DNA of 34,564 nt from an uncultured Lentisphaerota bacterium (lineage in GTDB: Bacteria > Verrucomicrobiota > Kiritimatiellia > RFP12 > UBA1067), in assembly GCA_900321575.1 (NCBI GenBank), contig ONWT01000110.1, forward strand, positions 1-34,564, in the 5' to 3' direction. Shown piece by piece: positions 6,611 through 14,092 of the stretch. The position numbers and the translations under genes were made by a program. Positions within the stretch are counted from its first letter, which is position 1, and every line of letters starts with the position of its first letter. Below the pieces are notes generated by a model that worked only from the letters and a program-made list of their open reading frames with translations, had not been told where the DNA came from and ran no database searches.

Positions 6611-7434
6611 GTGCCGCTGCAAATGATATAGCCGCCAATGGCAAGGTCAGTCTGCGGAAGTGGCAACTAGAGCGATTGCCAGTTCTTCGTGAGACGCGAT
6701 TTCTTGTATCTAATCATTTTGATGATGTTACGATAGTTGCGTATTCCTTCCCTGCAGAAGGCGATGAAGATGCTTTTGACTTTTTAGAGTGTTCCATATT
6801 GCAGAGCTGGGCTGTTCTCGGGATGTTAAAGGCAACGATTGTGTCAAATCGACGATTCCCCAAGGTTGATGCATTCGCCGAGGCGCATGCCGACTGGGTC
6901 GATGTTCAGATTGAGCCGTCGCTGGTTCCTGGAAGGATTGAGTCGATGAGTGCAGATTGCGATGGTCGCTTGCATTCCCGCTTCAATACACCATATTGCC
7001 TTGTTGTGCAGGACGATGGCTTCCCTCTTAAAAACAATCTTGATGAGTTTCTTGGTAAGTATGACTACGTGGGCGCGCCATATGTCCGAATCGCGTGGTG
7101 GCGTTCTGTTATTTGCGCCTTGCTTGGGATGTGGGTTTCCAACGGTGGCTTCTCCTTGAGGTCTAAGCGGATATGCGAGGCTGCGGCGTATTGGTGGGAA
7201 CGGAAATACAAATCATGTCATCCTAGCGAGAAGACTATTGATGACCTTTACTACACTAGGACATTGCCGCTTCGACATTTGTCGTATAGAATCAAATACA
7301 AAATCGCAAATCACCGAACAGCCCTTCGCTTTTCGTACGACGATATAGTTTGTCAGCCAATCACGGTAAAACCTTTTGGATTTCACCGAGCTTCGACATT
7401 CGAGTTGTTAAGGCAGAAGTTTCCTGATATGTGA
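6607..7434 (+). CDS. DUF5672-family glycosyltransferase-like protein
   Basis: 275 residues. The recognisable segment is FNTPYCLVVQDDGFPL (about 120), then KYDYVGAPY (about 143) and WVSNGGFSLRSKR (about 170), the pattern of DUF5672 proteins encoded in glycan clusters and regarded as GT-A-like glycosyltransferases. The QDDG acid pair may bind metal and nucleotide sugar. No membrane helix or signal peptide is present. It begins at an ATG overlapping the GT4 stop by 4 bp. It is followed by the REP-like region rather than by another glycan gene. Confidence 0.75.
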   Translation: MSAAANDIAANGKVSLRKWQLERLPVLRETRFLVSNHFDDVTIVAYSFPAEGDEDAFDFLECSILQSWAVLGMLKATIVSNRRFPKVDAFAEAHADWVDVQIEPSLVPGRIESMSADCDGRLHSRFNTPYCLVVQDDGFPLKNNLDEFLGKYDYVGAPYVRIAWWRSVICALLGMWVSNGGFSLRSKRICEAAAYWWERKYKSCHPSEKTIDDLYYTRTLPLRHLSYRIKYKIANHRTALRFSYDDIVCQPITVKPFGFHRASTFELLRQKFPDM

Positions 7435-7439
7435 TAAGA

Positions 7440-7458
7440 ACCGTTACTGTGAAACGGT
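7440..7458. repeat. Short hairpin after the DUF5672 gene
   Basis: ACCGTT (7440-7445) and AACGGT (7453-7458) form a 6-bp stem with a 7-nt loop, 5 nt after the stop codon. No T-run follows, so it is at best a weak transcription terminator. It may instead belong to the REP-like element. Confidence 0.35.
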
Positions 7459-7480
7459 AGTAGCCGTTTCTGCTTCCGTA

Positions 7481-7497
7481 ATGGCTGCGGGCGCCAT
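7481..7497. repeat. REP-like hairpin
   Basis: ATGGC (7481-7485) and GCCAT (7493-7497) form a stem around a 7-nt loop. The loop region carries CTGCGGGCG, shared with the hairpin at 7701-7729. Confidence 0.4.
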
Positions 7498-7505
7498 CGC
7501 GTTAC

Positions 7506-7631
7506 CTACTGCGGCAAGTATCGAGAAGCAATTTTTCCGCTATCGCTTTCGCTAGGGCGCGGGTGGGTAGTGGCGGTTATGAAATAAAAGCCGCGGCCGA
7601 CGTAGTCATGCTCTTTTAGGCGATGGTTCAT
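7506..7631 (-). pseudogene. Truncated N-terminus of a REP-associated Y1 transposase (RAYT)
   Basis: The minus-strand ATG at 7629-7631 overlaps the stop of the upstream glycosyltransferase-like gene (ATGA). The frame runs 41 codons to a TAG at 7506-7508. Residues 5-22, LKEHDYVGRGFYFITATT, match the opening of RAYT/IS200-like Y1 transposases, which typically begin with a basic residue, then DYDY, a Gly, YF-(V/I)T and a short beta strand. The rest of the normally 150-250-residue protein, including the HUH and catalytic Tyr motifs, is absent. Identification rests on this one motif, so a random small ORF remains possible. Confidence 0.45.
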
Positions 7632-8509
7632 TTCGAGCCCCCTGCAGGCTGGGGCTCGCTACCTACCGCAGTAGTTGCAATTGCAGGAAGGCTGGTTGAT
7701 AGGGAGGCGCCGCCTGCGGGCGTCTCCTTTGCCCCTAGGTCGAAGCGGTTTTGGGCCCTAACCAGAAGCGTGGTTGGAACTATTCTGAATATCAGCCCCT
7801 TAACTCCTTCGATAAGGCGAATCTTGAATGGCGGGAGCGTTCTGGTTATGCCAGTAAGGTCGATGTTGTTTTCGCGGCAGACATCCAGGCCGAACTTTTC
7901 CCAGTAGCCTTTATGTACGGCATCCACGAAAGGGAACTCTTTTGTTTGCGTGACGAGAAGAGGGCGCTTTTCATCCCCTACCATAAAAGAACCATATCGC
8001 TCGAATTCCCATGCGCTCTTGTTGCGCCTTGCCAGCGCGAGCAGGAAATTCCGATTCCAGATACTTGTCTGGCAAGTTACGCAGTACGCTTTGTTCTTGG
8101 GCATCTCCAGCAAATCGCTGCCGTCGACAATGCGTTCTCCAGGCGGAAGCGGATTGAGCCGAAGACTGGCGGAATCATATTGTTTTGCTTCATTTAGGCG
8201 CAACAGAAAGCGTGCCGTGTCGACAGGCTCCGAAAGAAAGTAGTCGTTCATCAACATCAGCACATAGGGCGACTCTATCTTCTCCAATGCCTCGGCCAGC
8301 ATCTCGCACCATGTCTTTCCGCGTCCTGTGAGGATGGCGCGATCGAATCCCTCGGTGGCAATCGTTTCGGAAAGCAGTGTAGTTTCGAATGGACAATCCG
8401 GCCAAAATTTGCGCCAAAGGGCAATGAATGGCTTTTCGACATCATTGTATTTGTCGCACGAGCAGACGAGGACAGTGCAGTCGTGGTTTTTTATTTTGGG
8501 CATTTCCAT
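7628..8509 (-). CDS. Glycosyltransferase-like protein of a capsule/O-antigen cluster family
   Basis: About 293 residues from ATG 8509 (ATG 8503 is equally possible). The N-terminal half resembles a family often seen in glycan clusters: VLVCSCDKYND (residue ~14), WRKFWPDCPFE, GRGKTWCEMLAEAL, then YVLMLMNDYFLSEPVDT (~80), where an acid pair precedes YFL as in GT-A folds. I know no firm name. The start overlaps the flippase 3' end by 19 bp, so the two are coupled. The last ~33 residues, rich in Ala/Thr/Pro/Gly, are encoded by REP-like hairpins at 7634-7658 and 7701-7729 and do not look like part of the original protein. The longer upstream reading frame is only antisense to the flippase. Confidence 0.7.
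   Translation of the reverse strand: MEMPKIKNHDCTVLVCSCDKYNDVEKPFIALWRKFWPDCPFETTLLSETIATEGFDRAILTGRGKTWCEMLAEALEKIESPYVLMLMNDYFLSEPVDTARFLLRLNEAKQYDSASLRLNPLPPGERIVDGSDLLEMPKNKAYCVTCQTSIWNRNFLLALARRNKSAWEFERYGSFMVGDEKRPLLVTQTKEFPFVDAVHKGYWEKFGLDVCRENNIDLTGITRTLPPFKIRLIEGVKGLIFRIVPTTLLVRAQNRFDLGAKETPAGGASLSTSLPAIATTAVGSEPQPAGGSK
7634..7658. repeat. REP-like hairpin overlapping a gene end
   Basis: CGAGCCCC (7634-7641) and GGGGCTCG (7651-7658) form a perfect 8-bp stem with a 9-nt loop containing CTGCAG. It lies inside the last codons of the minus-strand glycosyltransferase-like gene and just before the transposase fragment. Confidence 0.7.
7701..7729. repeat. REP-like hairpin inside a coding tail
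   Basis: GGAGGCGCC (7703-7711) pairs with GGCGTCTCC (7719-7727) with one G-T wobble, extendable by two more pairs. It lies inside the 3' part of the minus-strand gene, where it encodes a Pro/Ala/Gly-rich stretch. Confidence 0.65.
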
Positions 8510-9813
8510 ATCATCAGAGCAAGCCGCAATACGCCGATGCCCGTCAGCCACCAGAGCATTGCGGGGAGCGTTGTTATGTTGTGGACAGCGAGGAAGTTCG
8601 CCACGCTTGGCGGCAGCCACGACACGAAGTATCCGTAGCCCGTGACGCAAAGCAAGAGCACGGCGTTCAAAAGGTTGAGTGGAATCAGCCATTTGAGGTA
8701 ACCGAAGCGTTCCGCCGATATCGCGGCTGTCGTGTAAAGGCCCACAACGCATGCAAGGGCGGTGATTCCTGTTTGCCACGGTATGGCCCACCAATAGGCG
8801 GAATACTGTTCGCCGTGCGGCAAAAGCCGCAAAACCGGTTCGCCTATGAAAAAGAACGGCACGGCCACAAGGCCGCAGAAAGCCAGCGTCGCGGCCGAAG
8901 CCTTAAGCAGCAGCGGCCGCATATCCTTGCCTTTCGCCGCGAGTTCCGCAGTGAAGGGGAATATCGTGAAGACCAGCGTGGCATTCAGAAATGTTGCGAT
9001 TTCCGAAAAGCGGGTAGCCATATAGTAGCCTGCCGAATCAAGATCGGGCAATCTTTGCCGCAAAACTGTCGTTTCGACAAGAGAGGATATTCCGGACGCG
9101 AGCGCACTGGCCGCAAAAACAAGGAAGAGCTTGAGGAACCGTCTTACGACCGTCTTGTTCCAGTAAGGCTCGGGTTTCGCCGACAACTCTTTTCTCAGAC
9201 AAAACACCGAGGCTGCCATATTGAAGATAGGCGTGACCGACTGTCCGACGAAATAGCCTGAAAGTGCGCGAAAAGGCATCGTGACAAGCATGGCCACAAG
9301 CCTTATCGGCGCGGCTATTACATTTATCATGGAGTATTGGCGAAACTTCTTGAGCGATTGCATCGCGTTGAGGTATATCGGCGAGACGGTCCCGACAAAC
9401 GCGGCGAACAATATCAGAATGCCGAGGGAGCCTTCGACGATTCTAATTCTTTCAAGGAATAGCGGCAGCATGAAGCGCGAAGCGACGATCGCGATGAAGA
9501 GAAATACGGCCGCAGAGACAAACACGCCGCGCATCAGCGTTTTCAGCTTGCCGAATTCGCGCGACACGGTCAGGCGCGTCAATTCATTGCGGAAAGTGTT
9601 GGCGAAGACTGCGACGGGGAGGGCCAGAAAGTTTGCGAAGTTCGCGAGCGGCATCACCGCGCCAAGCTCGGAGGGGGCCACGTACTTCGGCACGAGCCAC
9701 AGTCCGACGAAGGCGTTTAACAGATCAGCGGCGCGGCAGGCAATGAAAAGCATCAGCGAATACCACCAGAAATCGCCTAATTTCTCATGCAACCTATAAA
9801 GGAATCTTTTCAT
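8491..9813 (-). CDS. Wzx-like oligosaccharide flippase
   Basis: 440 residues with about 12 hydrophobic helices across the whole length and basic connecting loops, the layout of the MVF/polysaccharide-transport superfamily. The N-terminus (about 15-70) has a characteristic long first helix pair ending in NFANFLALPVAVFANTFRNELTR. It would flip lipid-linked glycan units from the cytoplasmic to the periplasmic face of the inner membrane, serving the glycosyltransferases of this island. Its promoter lies almost on top of the start codon, predicting a leader of about 5 nt. It overlaps the following gene by 19 bp. No polymerase (Wzy) or ligase is in the window. Confidence 0.85.
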   Translation of the reverse strand: MKRFLYRLHEKLGDFWWYSLMLFIACRAADLLNAFVGLWLVPKYVAPSELGAVMPLANFANFLALPVAVFANTFRNELTRLTVSREFGKLKTLMRGVFVSAAVFLFIAIVASRFMLPLFLERIRIVEGSLGILILFAAFVGTVSPIYLNAMQSLKKFRQYSMINVIAAPIRLVAMLVTMPFRALSGYFVGQSVTPIFNMAASVFCLRKELSAKPEPYWNKTVVRRFLKLFLVFAASALASGISSLVETTVLRQRLPDLDSAGYYMATRFSEIATFLNATLVFTIFPFTAELAAKGKDMRPLLLKASAATLAFCGLVAVPFFFIGEPVLRLLPHGEQYSAYWWAIPWQTGITALACVVGLYTTAAISAERFGYLKWLIPLNLLNAVLLLCVTGYGYFVSWLPPSVANFLAVHNITTLPAMLWWLTGIGVLRLALMIWKCPK

Positions 9814-9824
9814 CGTGTGCGAGT

Positions 9825-9835
9825 ATTATACCATA
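9825..9835 (-). promoter_or_regulatory. Extended -10 promoter of the flippase operon
   Basis: The minus strand reads TATGGTATAAT with the hexamer at 9830-9825. Eleven nt separate it from ATG 9813, so the transcript would start about 4-5 nt before the start codon. Confidence 0.75.
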
Positions 9836-9867
9836 TTTGCGCCAAGGCACGAATCGAGGCCGGTATT

Positions 9868-9878
9868 TTTGGTATAAT
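9868..9878 (+). promoter_or_regulatory. Extended -10 promoter of the thiamine pyrophosphokinase operon
   Basis: TTTGGTATAAT, hexamer 9873-9878, 8 nt before the GTG at 9887. It faces away from the flippase promoter, with 32 bp between the two elements. A leaderless transcript is expected and there is no room for a Shine-Dalgarno site on the mRNA. Confidence 0.75.
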
Positions 9879-9886
9879 ATCCGTCT

Positions 9887-10480
9887 GTGAAAAAATCTGT
9901 CGTTATACTTGCCGCAGGGGATTTCCCCCGCAAGGGCGGCACTGCCTGGCGCATCTTGGAGAATGCGGACGTCGTCGTTTGCTGCGATGGCGCGGCGGAT
10001 GCTTTTCGCCGCAGGTTTTCGAGGGAGCCTGATTTCGCCGTGGGCGATTGCGACAGTCTGAAGGGCGAGTTTGCGAATGTGGTCCGTATTGCCGAGCAAG
10101 ACACGAACGATCTCGAAAAAGCGGCGAAGTTTTGCCGTGCGAAGGGCTGGCGAAATCCGGTCGTGCTCGGCGCGACGGGCAAGCGCGAAGACCATACGAT
10201 AGGGAATGTCTTTCGGGCGATGGATCTCGGGCTTGAGATTGTTTCGGACTATGGCCGTTTCGTTCCGTTTTGCGGGCGCAAAACGTTTGCCGTGCAGAAA
10301 GGCTCCGCAATTTCAGTTTTTGCGGCAGATCCTGCGGCGCGAATGTCGTCAACAGGTCTTCAATGGCCTTTGGATGGCGTAGTGTTCGCGAATCCCTACT
10401 GCGCCACGCTTAACCGCGCGACAGGCGAAAAGGTTGTCATCGAAACAGACAGGCGCGCGTGCGCATATATTGCGAGGTAG
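9887..10480 (+). CDS. Thiamine pyrophosphokinase
   Basis: 197 residues starting at GTG. Motifs of the Thi80/ThiN family: a Gly-rich AAGDFP start, VVCCDGAAD (about 28), the substrate-binding FAVGDCDSL (about 49), EQDTNDLEKA (about 69) and VLGATGKREDHTIGN (about 92). The enzyme transfers pyrophosphate from ATP to thiamine, making thiamine diphosphate, the cofactor of the 2-oxoacid oxidoreductase encoded at 14287-16742. It heads an operon with maf, folB, murI and others. The GTG start directly behind the -10 element suggests leaderless initiation on a non-ATG codon, which is unusual. Confidence 0.9.
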   Translation: MKKSVVILAAGDFPRKGGTAWRILENADVVVCCDGAADAFRRRFSREPDFAVGDCDSLKGEFANVVRIAEQDTNDLEKAAKFCRAKGWRNPVVLGATGKREDHTIGNVFRAMDLGLEIVSDYGRFVPFCGRKTFAVQKGSAISVFAADPAARMSSTGLQWPLDGVVFANPYCATLNRATGEKVVIETDRRACAYIAR

Positions 10481-10486
10481 TGTGAA

Positions 10487-11014
10487 ATGACGGTAACGCT
10501 TGCCAGCGGAAGCCCCAGAAGGGCAAAGATATTGTCGGCTCTAGGCGTCCGGTTCGATATTATCAAGACGGACGCGCAAGAGGTGTCGTATCCCGAAGAC
10601 CCCGAACGCACCGTCGTGGAGAACGCTCTGGCGAAAGGCGCTGCGGCGGCCGGGTGCCGTAATGTGCTTTCGGCGGACACGATCGTCTGGTTCGCCAGCA
10701 AGATATACGGCAAGCCGCGCGACCTCGACGAAGCGCGAGTGTTTTTGCGGGAACTTTCGGGAAAAACACATACCGTATTCACCGGTGTTGCTTTCGACGG
10801 ACAGGCGAAGGTCGTAAAGAGCGATGTTACGTTCCGCCCGCTGAGCGACGAAAAAATAGACGAATATGTGCGGCGCGTCCGCCCAACCGACCGTGCAGGC
10901 GCATATGACATAGACGAAAGCGGCGATCTTATCGTCGAGCATTGGACTGGCAGCTACGAAAACATAATGGGGTTGCCCGTCGAGCCGCTTAGAGAATGGG
11001 GAATTGTGGAATGA
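10487..11014 (+). CDS. maf: Maf family nucleotide pyrophosphatase
   Basis: 175 residues, slightly shorter than the usual 190-200. Signature blocks are LASGSPRRAKIL (residues 5-16), the SADTIV strand (about 65), SGKTHTVFTGVA (about 88), and AGAYDIDESGDLIVEHWTGSYENIMGLP (split: AGAYDIDESG, then YENIMGLP). Maf proteins hydrolyse dTTP/UTP or modified nucleoside triphosphates to the monophosphate, a housecleaning role. Its stop overlaps the folB start (ATGA). Confidence 0.93.
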   Translation: MTVTLASGSPRRAKILSALGVRFDIIKTDAQEVSYPEDPERTVVENALAKGAAAAGCRNVLSADTIVWFASKIYGKPRDLDEARVFLRELSGKTHTVFTGVAFDGQAKVVKSDVTFRPLSDEKIDEYVRRVRPTDRAGAYDIDESGDLIVEHWTGSYENIMGLPVEPLREWGIVE

Positions 11015-11352
11015 TGGAACTTCTTCTCAATGATCTGGCCGTTGACTGCATAATCGGCGAAAGAGCCGACGAGCGCAATCGTGCGCAGCGGCTAAGAGTG
11101 GATGTCGCGCTGAAGGTCGAAGGCAAGGCCGACGAGACCGACGATCTTGCAGACACTGTAGACTATGCGGCCCTTGCGGACAGAATCCGCAGCGCGCTTG
11201 TCGAGGCGAAATGCAAAATGATAGAGCGCGCCGCCAGGATCGTATATGAATTGTGCCTTGAAGAGAAGCGCGTCGCTTCCGCCGAAGTCGCAGTTACGAA
11301 GGCCGGTGCGGTTGCGGGGTTGGGCTCGGCGACCGTGAAGTACAGGGGGTGA
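11011..11352 (+). CDS. folB: Dihydroneopterin aldolase
   Basis: 113 residues from ATG 11011, which overlaps the maf stop by 4 bp. The FolB fold is shown by LNDLAVDCIIGERADERNR at the N-terminus (the family usually has IG-x-x-xxE-R), a DTVDYAALADRI block (about 47) and the conserved Glu in KCKMIERAARIVYE (about 68). It converts 7,8-dihydroneopterin to 6-hydroxymethyl-dihydropterin and glycolaldehyde in folate synthesis. No other folate gene is adjacent. An upstream in-frame ATG at 10996 would add five residues but deepen the overlap. Confidence 0.88.
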   Translation: MMELLLNDLAVDCIIGERADERNRAQRLRVDVALKVEGKADETDDLADTVDYAALADRIRSALVEAKCKMIERAARIVYELCLEEKRVASAEVAVTKAGAVAGLGSATVKYRG

Positions 11353-11358
11353 AACGCA

Positions 11359-12132
11359 GTGGCGGTCTCGGCGAATACGTCTCCGGACAATCGTCCTGTC
11401 GGCTTCTTCGACAGCGGGCTTGGCGGGCTTTGCATACTTGAAGCCTTCAAGAAGGCGTGCCCTGCGGAAAATACGGTGTATATCGCCGACTCGGCGAACT
11501 GTCCGTACGGCAATCGTCCTGCGGACGAGATACGCCGCATCTCTTTCGCGAACACGCGCGAGCTGCTGTCCAAGTACGGTTGCAAGATGATAGTCGTGGC
11601 GTGCAATACTGCGACAGCGGCCGCGATAGACGCGTTGAGAGAAAGCTTTCCGGAGACTCCTTTTATCGGCATCGAGCCCGCAATCAAGCCTGCGGCGCTG
11701 AACTCGAAAAGCGGAGTCGTCGGCGTGCTTGCCACGGCGGGGACTTTCAACGGCCGCCTGTACAGGGAAACGACTGCGCGATTTGCGCGGGACGTAACCG
11801 TAATCGCGGCCGTTGCCGACGAGTTTGTCGCGCTGGTCGAACGTGGCGAGACGTCGGGCATCGAGGCGGAGCGCACGGTAAAGGCCAAGGTCGAGCCGCT
11901 CTTGGCGGCAGGGGCCGATCATATCGTGCTCGGCTGTACGCATTTTCCGCACCTGAAACATCTTATGGAAAAGGTTGCCTGCGGACGCGCCGAAGTGGTA
12001 GACCCTTCGGACGCGGTTGTGCGGCAGGCGGAACGTGTGCTGGCAAAGATGAATCTGAAAGGCGCGACAGACGCGCCATACCACAAGTTTATCCGTACAA
12101 AAGGAGGCGGCGATGTCCAGACTTGCTGTTGA
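11359..12132 (+). CDS. murI: Glutamate racemase
   Basis: 257 residues from GTG 11359, preceded by AGGGGGTG at a good distance. All catalytic motifs are present: FFDSGLGGL (about 16), DSANCPYG (about 46), VVACNTATAAA with catalytic Cys (about 82) and LGCTHFPHL with the second Cys (about 193). The enzyme makes D-glutamate for peptidoglycan, so the cell builds a murein wall. The gene's last 20 bp overlap the next gene in another frame; the strong AAGGAGG at 12101-12107 used by the aminotransferase lies inside murI. Confidence 0.95.
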   Translation: MAVSANTSPDNRPVGFFDSGLGGLCILEAFKKACPAENTVYIADSANCPYGNRPADEIRRISFANTRELLSKYGCKMIVVACNTATAAAIDALRESFPETPFIGIEPAIKPAALNSKSGVVGVLATAGTFNGRLYRETTARFARDVTVIAAVADEFVALVERGETSGIEAERTVKAKVEPLLAAGADHIVLGCTHFPHLKHLMEKVACGRAEVVDPSDAVVRQAERVLAKMNLKGATDAPYHKFIRTKGGGDVQTCC

Positions 12133-13375
12133 TGGCGGAGAGAAAATCCAAAAGACGCCATTCCCCCAATGGCCGAAGTTCGACAGAAATGCCGAGCGGA
12201 GCGTGATAGGCGCCATGCGCTCTGGGAAGGTCAATTATTGGACAGGTCTTTGCGGAAGAAACTTCGAGAGCGCTTGGTCGAAATGGCTCGGCTGCCGTAA
12301 CGCCATCACGGTTTCGAACGGAACAGCGGCCTTGCATTTGGCGCTCACGGCGCTCGGCGTCGGCTCGGGCGATGAAGTCATTTGCACGTCATATTCGTTC
12401 ATAGCGTCTTCTTTCTGCGCACTCCAGGCGGGGGCGATACCCGTGTTCTGCGATGTGGGCGAAGACCATATTATAGATCCGTCCAAGATCGAGCCTCTCA
12501 TCACAAAACGCACGAAAGCGATAGTTGTGGTGCATCTGTACGGCATGGTGGCGGATATGGATCCTATAATGTCCATTGCGAAGGCACACGGCCTTTTCGT
12601 CGTCGAGGATTGCGCCCAATGCATTGGCGGCGTCTACAAGGGACGGAAGGCGGGCACGATTGGCGATGCGGGCTGTTTTTCGTTCTGCCACTCCAAGCAG
12701 ATTACGACAGGCGGCGAAGGCGGCATGGTGTGCTGCAACAACGACGCCTTGGCTTGGACCATACGGTCGCTCAGAGACCATGGCACGGACGTGAAAGCGA
12801 AATTGGAGGGCAAGTCTTCCACAAGCGCGAGACCCTATTCGCACATACGGGTCGGATACAATTTCAGGATGACGGAACTTCAAAGCGCGATCGGCTTGAG
12901 CGAACTCGCGCGCTATGACGAGTGGAACCTTGTCCGGCGAAGAAAGCTCGGTCGCAAGCTTGTCGCGGCTTTGTCGAAACATCCGCTCGTGAAGTTTGCG
13001 CCTGTGGACACGGACGAACGCGTCAACAGTTATTGGCTGGCGCCGTTCGTTCTCAAGGAAGAGCTCTTGACGGTTTCCGTTTCCCGGTTTATCGAAGCCG
13101 TGCAGGCAGAGGGTGTAGGCGCGTATGCCATATTCTGGCCCGAAATGTACAGGGAAGACGCCTATGTGAAGCGAGTGGGCTTCGGCGGGAGAAACTATCC
13201 CTTCAACGATCCGGCCAACGGCAACCCCGAATGGTCGGCCGTCGATTGTCCCGTCGCCCGCAAGATGGCGTCCGCGACAATAGCATTCTGGACCCACCCC
13301 ACATATACTATGAGGAATATGGACGCAGACATAAAAGCCTTCAGAAAAGTCGCCTGCGCCTATATGAAGCACTAA
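12113..13375 (+). CDS. DegT/DnrJ/EryC1/StrS-family PLP-dependent aminotransferase
   Basis: 420 residues. Features: the SNGTAALHLAL phosphate-cup motif (about 68), CTSYSFIASS (about 91), VVEDCAQCIGG with the PLP-binding Asp (166), and catalytic Lys195 in FCHSKQITTGGEGG, then a C-terminal YNFRMTELQSAIGL block. The family transaminates keto-sugars for surface glycans or antibiotics; some act on inositols. The sugar here is unknown, but the glycan island a few kb upstream is a plausible user. AAGGAGG 5 nt before the ATG fixes the start. It overlaps murI by 20 bp. Confidence 0.9.
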   Translation: MSRLAVDGGEKIQKTPFPQWPKFDRNAERSVIGAMRSGKVNYWTGLCGRNFESAWSKWLGCRNAITVSNGTAALHLALTALGVGSGDEVICTSYSFIASSFCALQAGAIPVFCDVGEDHIIDPSKIEPLITKRTKAIVVVHLYGMVADMDPIMSIAKAHGLFVVEDCAQCIGGVYKGRKAGTIGDAGCFSFCHSKQITTGGEGGMVCCNNDALAWTIRSLRDHGTDVKAKLEGKSSTSARPYSHIRVGYNFRMTELQSAIGLSELARYDEWNLVRRRKLGRKLVAALSKHPLVKFAPVDTDERVNSYWLAPFVLKEELLTVSVSRFIEAVQAEGVGAYAIFWPEMYREDAYVKRVGFGGRNYPFNDPANGNPEWSAVDCPVARKMASATIAFWTHPTYTMRNMDADIKAFRKVACAYMKH

Positions 13376-13391
13376 TGGACAAGGAGGTACC

Positions 13392-14048
13392 ATGAAAAGA
13401 GCACCCGGCAAATACACAAGGGGAGAAGAAATCGCCAACGCGGTCACGCATGTGGTCGGTTCGCATCTTGGCGCCGCGATGTTGGCGCTTCTCGTATGGC
13501 AAGGCGCGACCAGCGACGTTGATGTCGGCTGGAAGGTCACGTCCGCCTCGATCTTCGGTTTTTCGATGATTCTTCTCTATGCAGTTTCGTCGGCCTATCA
13601 CACGGTAACATATCCTCCAGCGAAGCGTGTTCTGCATATCATGGATCATATGGCGATATATTTTCTAATCGCAGGCAGCTATACGCCTTTTTGTCTCGTG
13701 ACATTGAGGCCGGAGCATCCTGCTTTGGCGTGGTCGATATTCGGCATAGAATGGGGCGCTACGATTGCGGGGATTTTCTTCAAGCTGAAGACTACGGGAA
13801 AATTCCGTTACCTGTCGACAAGCGCGTACGTGCTGATGGGTTGGGCGGCCCTCGCCGCCATCGCACCGCTCGTCCGGACATTGCACGGCCTCGGCACGAT
13901 GTGGCTGACCCTCGGCGGGGGACTGTACACGCTGGGGTGCGTCTTTTATCTTTGGAAGTCTTTGCCCTACGCACACATGGTCTGGCATCTTTTCGTGCTT
14001 GCCGGCACCATCTCGCACTTCTTCTGCGTCCTGTGGTATGTAATGTGA
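13392..14048 (+). CDS. Hemolysin III (HlyIII/PAQR) family membrane protein
   Basis: 218 residues with seven predicted membrane helices. Family zinc-site signature: SSAYHT in helix 2 (about 60), MDHMAIYFLIAGSYTPF (about 78) and HMVWHLFVLAGTISHF in the last helix (about 195). Bacterial members (YqfA-like) are linked to membrane-lipid homeostasis and are PAQR relatives with putative hydrolase activity; hemolysis is not their established natural role. AAGGAGG (13381-13387) sets the start. It is the last gene of the operon that begins at 9887. Confidence 0.9.
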   Translation: MKRAPGKYTRGEEIANAVTHVVGSHLGAAMLALLVWQGATSDVDVGWKVTSASIFGFSMILLYAVSSAYHTVTYPPAKRVLHIMDHMAIYFLIAGSYTPFCLVTLRPEHPALAWSIFGIEWGATIAGIFFKLKTTGKFRYLSTSAYVLMGWAALAAIAPLVRTLHGLGTMWLTLGGGLYTLGCVFYLWKSLPYAHMVWHLFVLAGTISHFFCVLWYVM

Positions 14049-14061
14049 CTCGGACGCCAAA

Positions 14062-14072
14062 TATGGTATAAT
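14062..14072 (+). promoter_or_regulatory. Extended -10 promoter of the 2-oxoacid oxidoreductase operon
   Basis: TATGGTATAAT, hexamer 14067-14072, 14 bp after the HlyIII stop. It leaves about a 14-nt leader carrying GAGGT (14082-14086), 6 nt before ATG 14093. Confidence 0.75.
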
Positions 14073-14092
14073 ATCCACAATGAGGTTTAGAT

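Larger units (their letters stand above)
7440..7729 (-). mobile_element. REP-like element enclosing a truncated REP-associated tyrosine transposase
   Basis: About 290 bp with four hairpins (7440-7458, 7481-7497, 7634-7658, 7701-7729) around a 41-codon minus-strand frame that looks like the N-terminus of a REP-associated Y1 (IS200-type) transposase. Two hairpins share the 9-mer CTGCGGGCG (7485-7493 and 7714-7722). A similar string flanks the transposase fragment in the same orientation (minus-strand CTGCGGTAGGTA near 7661-7672 and CCGCAGTAGGTA near 7503-7514). This fits a repeat - gutted transposase - repeat remnant. No catalytic HUH or Tyr segment survives, so it cannot move itself. Confidence 0.5.

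Noticed and set aside
7461-7627. Independent small secreted peptide on the minus strand (Ala/Thr-rich frame)
   Set aside because: The frame lacks a start codon and lies inside the repeat element; composition explains it.
12389-13540. 383-codon minus-strand open frame opposite the DegT-type aminotransferase
   Set aside because: Shadow frame; the plus strand has an intact catalytic Lys motif and a strong Shine-Dalgarno site.
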